A stretch of 64,000 nt of DNA from the NCBI GenBank assembly GCA_026418535.1, contig JAOABC010000001.1, positions 124,001 through 188,000 on the forward strand, in the 5' to 3' direction. The notes under the pieces were generated by a model that saw nothing but the letters and a program-made list of their open reading frames with translations, was not told the origin of the DNA and searched no databases. Positions 62,246 through 64,000 of this stretch are shown here, piece after piece; the first letter of the stretch is position 1, and every line of letters begins with the position of its first letter. This DNA comes from Hydrogenothermaceae bacterium (GTDB lineage: Bacteria; Aquificota; Aquificia; Aquificales; Hydrogenothermaceae). Both the position numbers and the translations under genes were made by a program.

Positions 62246-62715
62246 CCTTCTCCTAATCCTTTCTTTATAGCCTGTTCAAACTTCTCCATACTCTGGGGAC
62301 CTATAAATATCTTTACTATGTTATTATTTTTACCTATTATGTATGTTATAGGTGTCCCTATTATTCTGTACTTTTCCATAACATCACTGTTTCCGAACAA
62401 AACTGGAAGATTAAAACTCCACTCTTGCTTTATAGATGGAATATACTTTGGATTGTCAGTATCTATTACAACAGCATAGAACTTAACTCTATCTTTGTAC
62501 TTTGGATATATAGAGCTACTAATCTGTGGTAGCTCATCTTTACACGAATGACAAGTGGTAGCCCAGAATGTCAAGAATACCACCTCACTTTTTAGTTTAG
62601 AAAGCTCTACCACCTTCCCACTTTCATCCTTTAGAGCAAAATTAGGTGCCTGTATGGCAAAACTGTCTAATACTACTGTTAGATTTAAGATTAGAGTTAG
62701 AAAAAGTTTTTTCAA
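62242..62715 (-). CDS. TlpA/ResA-like periplasmic thioredoxin
   Basis: 157 residues. Signal peptide ~1-21, then a thioredoxin-like redoxin fold with active site FWATTCHSCKDELPQ (CHSC) and the cis-Pro in IIGTPITYII. It would reduce apocytochrome c or copper-site thiols in the periplasm. AAAGGAGG precedes the ATG. Operon with ccdA; probably linked functionally to petC and the SCO protein. Confidence 0.92.
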   Translation of the reverse strand: MKKLFLTLILNLTVVLDSFAIQAPNFALKDESGKVVELSKLKSEVVFLTFWATTCHSCKDELPQISSSIYPKYKDRVKFYAVVIDTDNPKYIPSIKQEWSFNLPVLFGNSDVMEKYRIIGTPITYIIGKNNNIVKIFIGPQSMEKFEQAIKKGLGEG

Positions 62716-62789
62716 TAGAAAACCTCCTTTTTAGTTTGTAATATAATAATATAACTGGCTTTAAACTCCCTTATGATGGAGAGCAGGAA

Positions 62790-63641
62790 TTGGAAAGAAA
62801 CTTTTTTGTTAAATCTCACGGTCTTGGAAATGGTTATATAGTTATAGATTCTGATTATATAACCTTCCAGATAAAGCCCGACCTGGTCAAAAAAATGTGC
62901 GATGTTCACTATGGTATAGGAAGTGATGGTCTGCTTGTTAAGTATCCATCGGATGTTGCGGATTTTAAACTTAGGATATTCAATCCGGATGGCTCTGAAG
63001 CAGAGAAGAGTGGAAACGGACTGAGGATATTCTGTAAGTTTCTCTACGATTATAAATACACAACAGAGGATGAATTCACTGTAGAGACAAAGGGAGGTAT
63101 TGTAAAGGCCAAGATAGAGGAGAAGGAAAAAGGTAAAGCACGAGTTATAACTGTAGATATGGGAAAAGCGACCTTTAAACCTGAGGAAGTACCTGTAAAC
63201 ATAGAGAAGGATGAATGTTTAGACATGGATTTAGAGGTTGGTGGTAGGTCTTTCAAGGTAAACTGTGTGTCCGTTGGTAATCCTCACTGTGTGGTGATAG
63301 TGGATGAGTTAAATGAAGAGGATATAAAAAGGTTCGGTCCATTAATAGAAAACCATCCACTATTTCCTAACAGAACTAATGTCCAATTTGTAAAACTTCT
63401 CTCAAAGGAAGAGGTTAGTATACTCATATGGGAAAGGGGAGCAGGGTTTACCCTCGCCTCTGGAAGTTCTTCCTGTGGTGTTGCTTCTGTGATGGTGAAA
63501 AAAGGTCTTACAGATAGACGGATAAAGGTTAATATGCCCGGGGGTACCCTTACTATAGAGGTAGATCCTAACTTTAACATCCGGATGACGGGAGAGGTTA
63601 GGGAGGTCTGTAGAGGTGTCCTGAGTGATGAGTTCTTCTAA
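62790..63641 (+). CDS. dapF: DapF-like epimerase with both catalytic Cys replaced by Ser
   Basis: 283 residues, TTG start. Substrate-contact motifs of diaminopimelate epimerase are kept: HGLGNG, NPDGSE, GNPHCVVIV, NRTNVQF and ERGAGFT. The two catalytic motifs differ: CGNG is SGNG (AEKSGNGLR) and ACGSGAC is ASGSSSC, so both acid/base cysteines are serine, each a single base change from Cys. A normal two-thiol racemisation mechanism is therefore unlikely. It may act on another substrate, use another mechanism, or bind only. AGAGCAGGA lies upstream of the TTG. Confidence 0.8.
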   Translation: MERNFFVKSHGLGNGYIVIDSDYITFQIKPDLVKKMCDVHYGIGSDGLLVKYPSDVADFKLRIFNPDGSEAEKSGNGLRIFCKFLYDYKYTTEDEFTVETKGGIVKAKIEEKEKGKARVITVDMGKATFKPEEVPVNIEKDECLDMDLEVGGRSFKVNCVSVGNPHCVVIVDELNEEDIKRFGPLIENHPLFPNRTNVQFVKLLSKEEVSILIWERGAGFTLASGSSSCGVASVMVKKGLTDRRIKVNMPGGTLTIEVDPNFNIRMTGEVREVCRGVLSDEFF

Positions 63642-64000
63642 GAGGATATTCATTGGGACTTTTATAGAGATAGAGGACATAGATATACACCTCACACACA
63701 TAAAGAAAGACTTTGGAGGAGTCATTTCCGGAAGATGGGTAAAAAGAGAGAATCTACACCTGACTTTTAAATTTATCGGGAATGTTCCATTAGAGAATGT
63801 TTGGATTATAAAGGAGAAACTGTCTAACCTTCTAGATATAGAGATTCCAGTAGTTATGGTTTTAAAAGGGGTAGGGACATTTCCAAACCCCAGAGAGCCA
63901 AAGGTTCTATACATAAAAGTAGAACCAAATCAGGTTTTGATCCGTATAAAGGAAGAAGTAGAGAATGTCCTATTCAGTCTAGGTTTTAGCAAGGACATAA
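63628..64000 (+). CDS. thpR: RNA 2',3'-cyclic phosphodiesterase, N-terminal part (runs off window)
   Basis: The start ATG 63628 lies in the last 14 bases of the DapF-like gene; the frame is open to the window end (~124 codons). KRIFIGTFIEIED and the first HxTx motif in NLHLTFKFIGNV identify the 2H phosphoesterase family (LigT/ThpR). The second HxTx motif lies outside the window. GFSKDI at the end fits the usual core. Confidence 0.88.
   Translation, partial: MSSSKRIFIGTFIEIEDIDIHLTHIKKDFGGVISGRWVKRENLHLTFKFIGNVPLENVWIIKEKLSNLLDIEIPVVMVLKGVGTFPNPREPKVLYIKVEPNQVLIRIKEEVENVLFSLGFSKDI

Overview
The window looks like a chromosome segment of a thermophilic, chemolithoautotrophic bacterium of the Aquificota, most like Hydrogenothermaceae (Persephonella/Sulfurihydrogenibium type). 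I infer this from the low G+C, the heavy use of ATA, AGA and AGG codons, very compact overlapping operons, an AcnB-type aconitase next to a SCO copper protein, an alternative bc1-type complex with a diheme cytochrome c, and a yceD-rpmF-plsX-fabH cluster. No database search was possible, so the placement is inference. Almost all of the sequence is ordinary core genome.

Layout. 1-2.5 kb: end of acnB, a decayed transposase fragment, a SCO protein and a protoglobin fused to a PsiE-like membrane domain. 2.5-8 kb: cysS, a UbiE-type methyltransferase, argD and RNase R. 8-15 kb (minus): peptide-type ABC permeases with an aminotransferase, a LysM/degenerate-M23 protein, acyP, mobB, accD, pgeF. 15-23 kb (plus): petABC, a YyaL-like protein, a short-chain dehydrogenase, a metallo-beta-lactamase-fold protein that can only start at a non-standard codon, thiO. 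22.7-28.6 kb: EVE protein, lptB, a K+ channel with an unusual filter, ribE, a lytic transglycosylase, an RluD-type enzyme. 28.6-37 kb: an acetate-uptake locus (acs, porin, DUF485, actP, DUF294 protein, DnaQ-like exonuclease). 37-45.5 kb: DsbC-like protein, Kv-like channel, Nfu, tmk, holB, PSP1 protein, kdsD, a short RlmN-like enzyme, YeiH. 45.6 kb: tmRNA. 46-54.5 kb: glycosyltransferase, gatB, purB, miaB, bifunctional nuclease, and the fabH-plsX-rpmF-yceD lipid operon. 54.5-64 kb: dcd, an NtrC/sensor-kinase pair, nitronate monooxygenase-like, MFS, a CcdA/TlpA thiol pair, a DapF-like protein and the start of thpR.

The most interesting points are: (1) acs carries a nonsense codon and three frameshifts, while its promoter, ribosome binding site and downstream acetate transport genes look intact; (2) a family of 8-3-8 dyads recurs around the acs promoter and before the porin, suggesting an unnamed regulator of this locus; (3) the DapF homologue has serine in place of both catalytic cysteines but keeps substrate-binding motifs; (4) a metallo-beta-lactamase-fold gene needs an ATT-type start to include its metal motif; (5) an RlmN-like enzyme lacks the N-terminal domain; (6) a protoglobin-PsiE fusion; (7) several genes without a Shine-Dalgarno sequence have a -10 box 6-8 bases before the start, which suggests leaderless mRNAs; and (8) the hexamer TCCGGA is strikingly frequent.

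I saw no CRISPR array, intact insertion sequence, prophage, tRNA or rRNA gene in the window.
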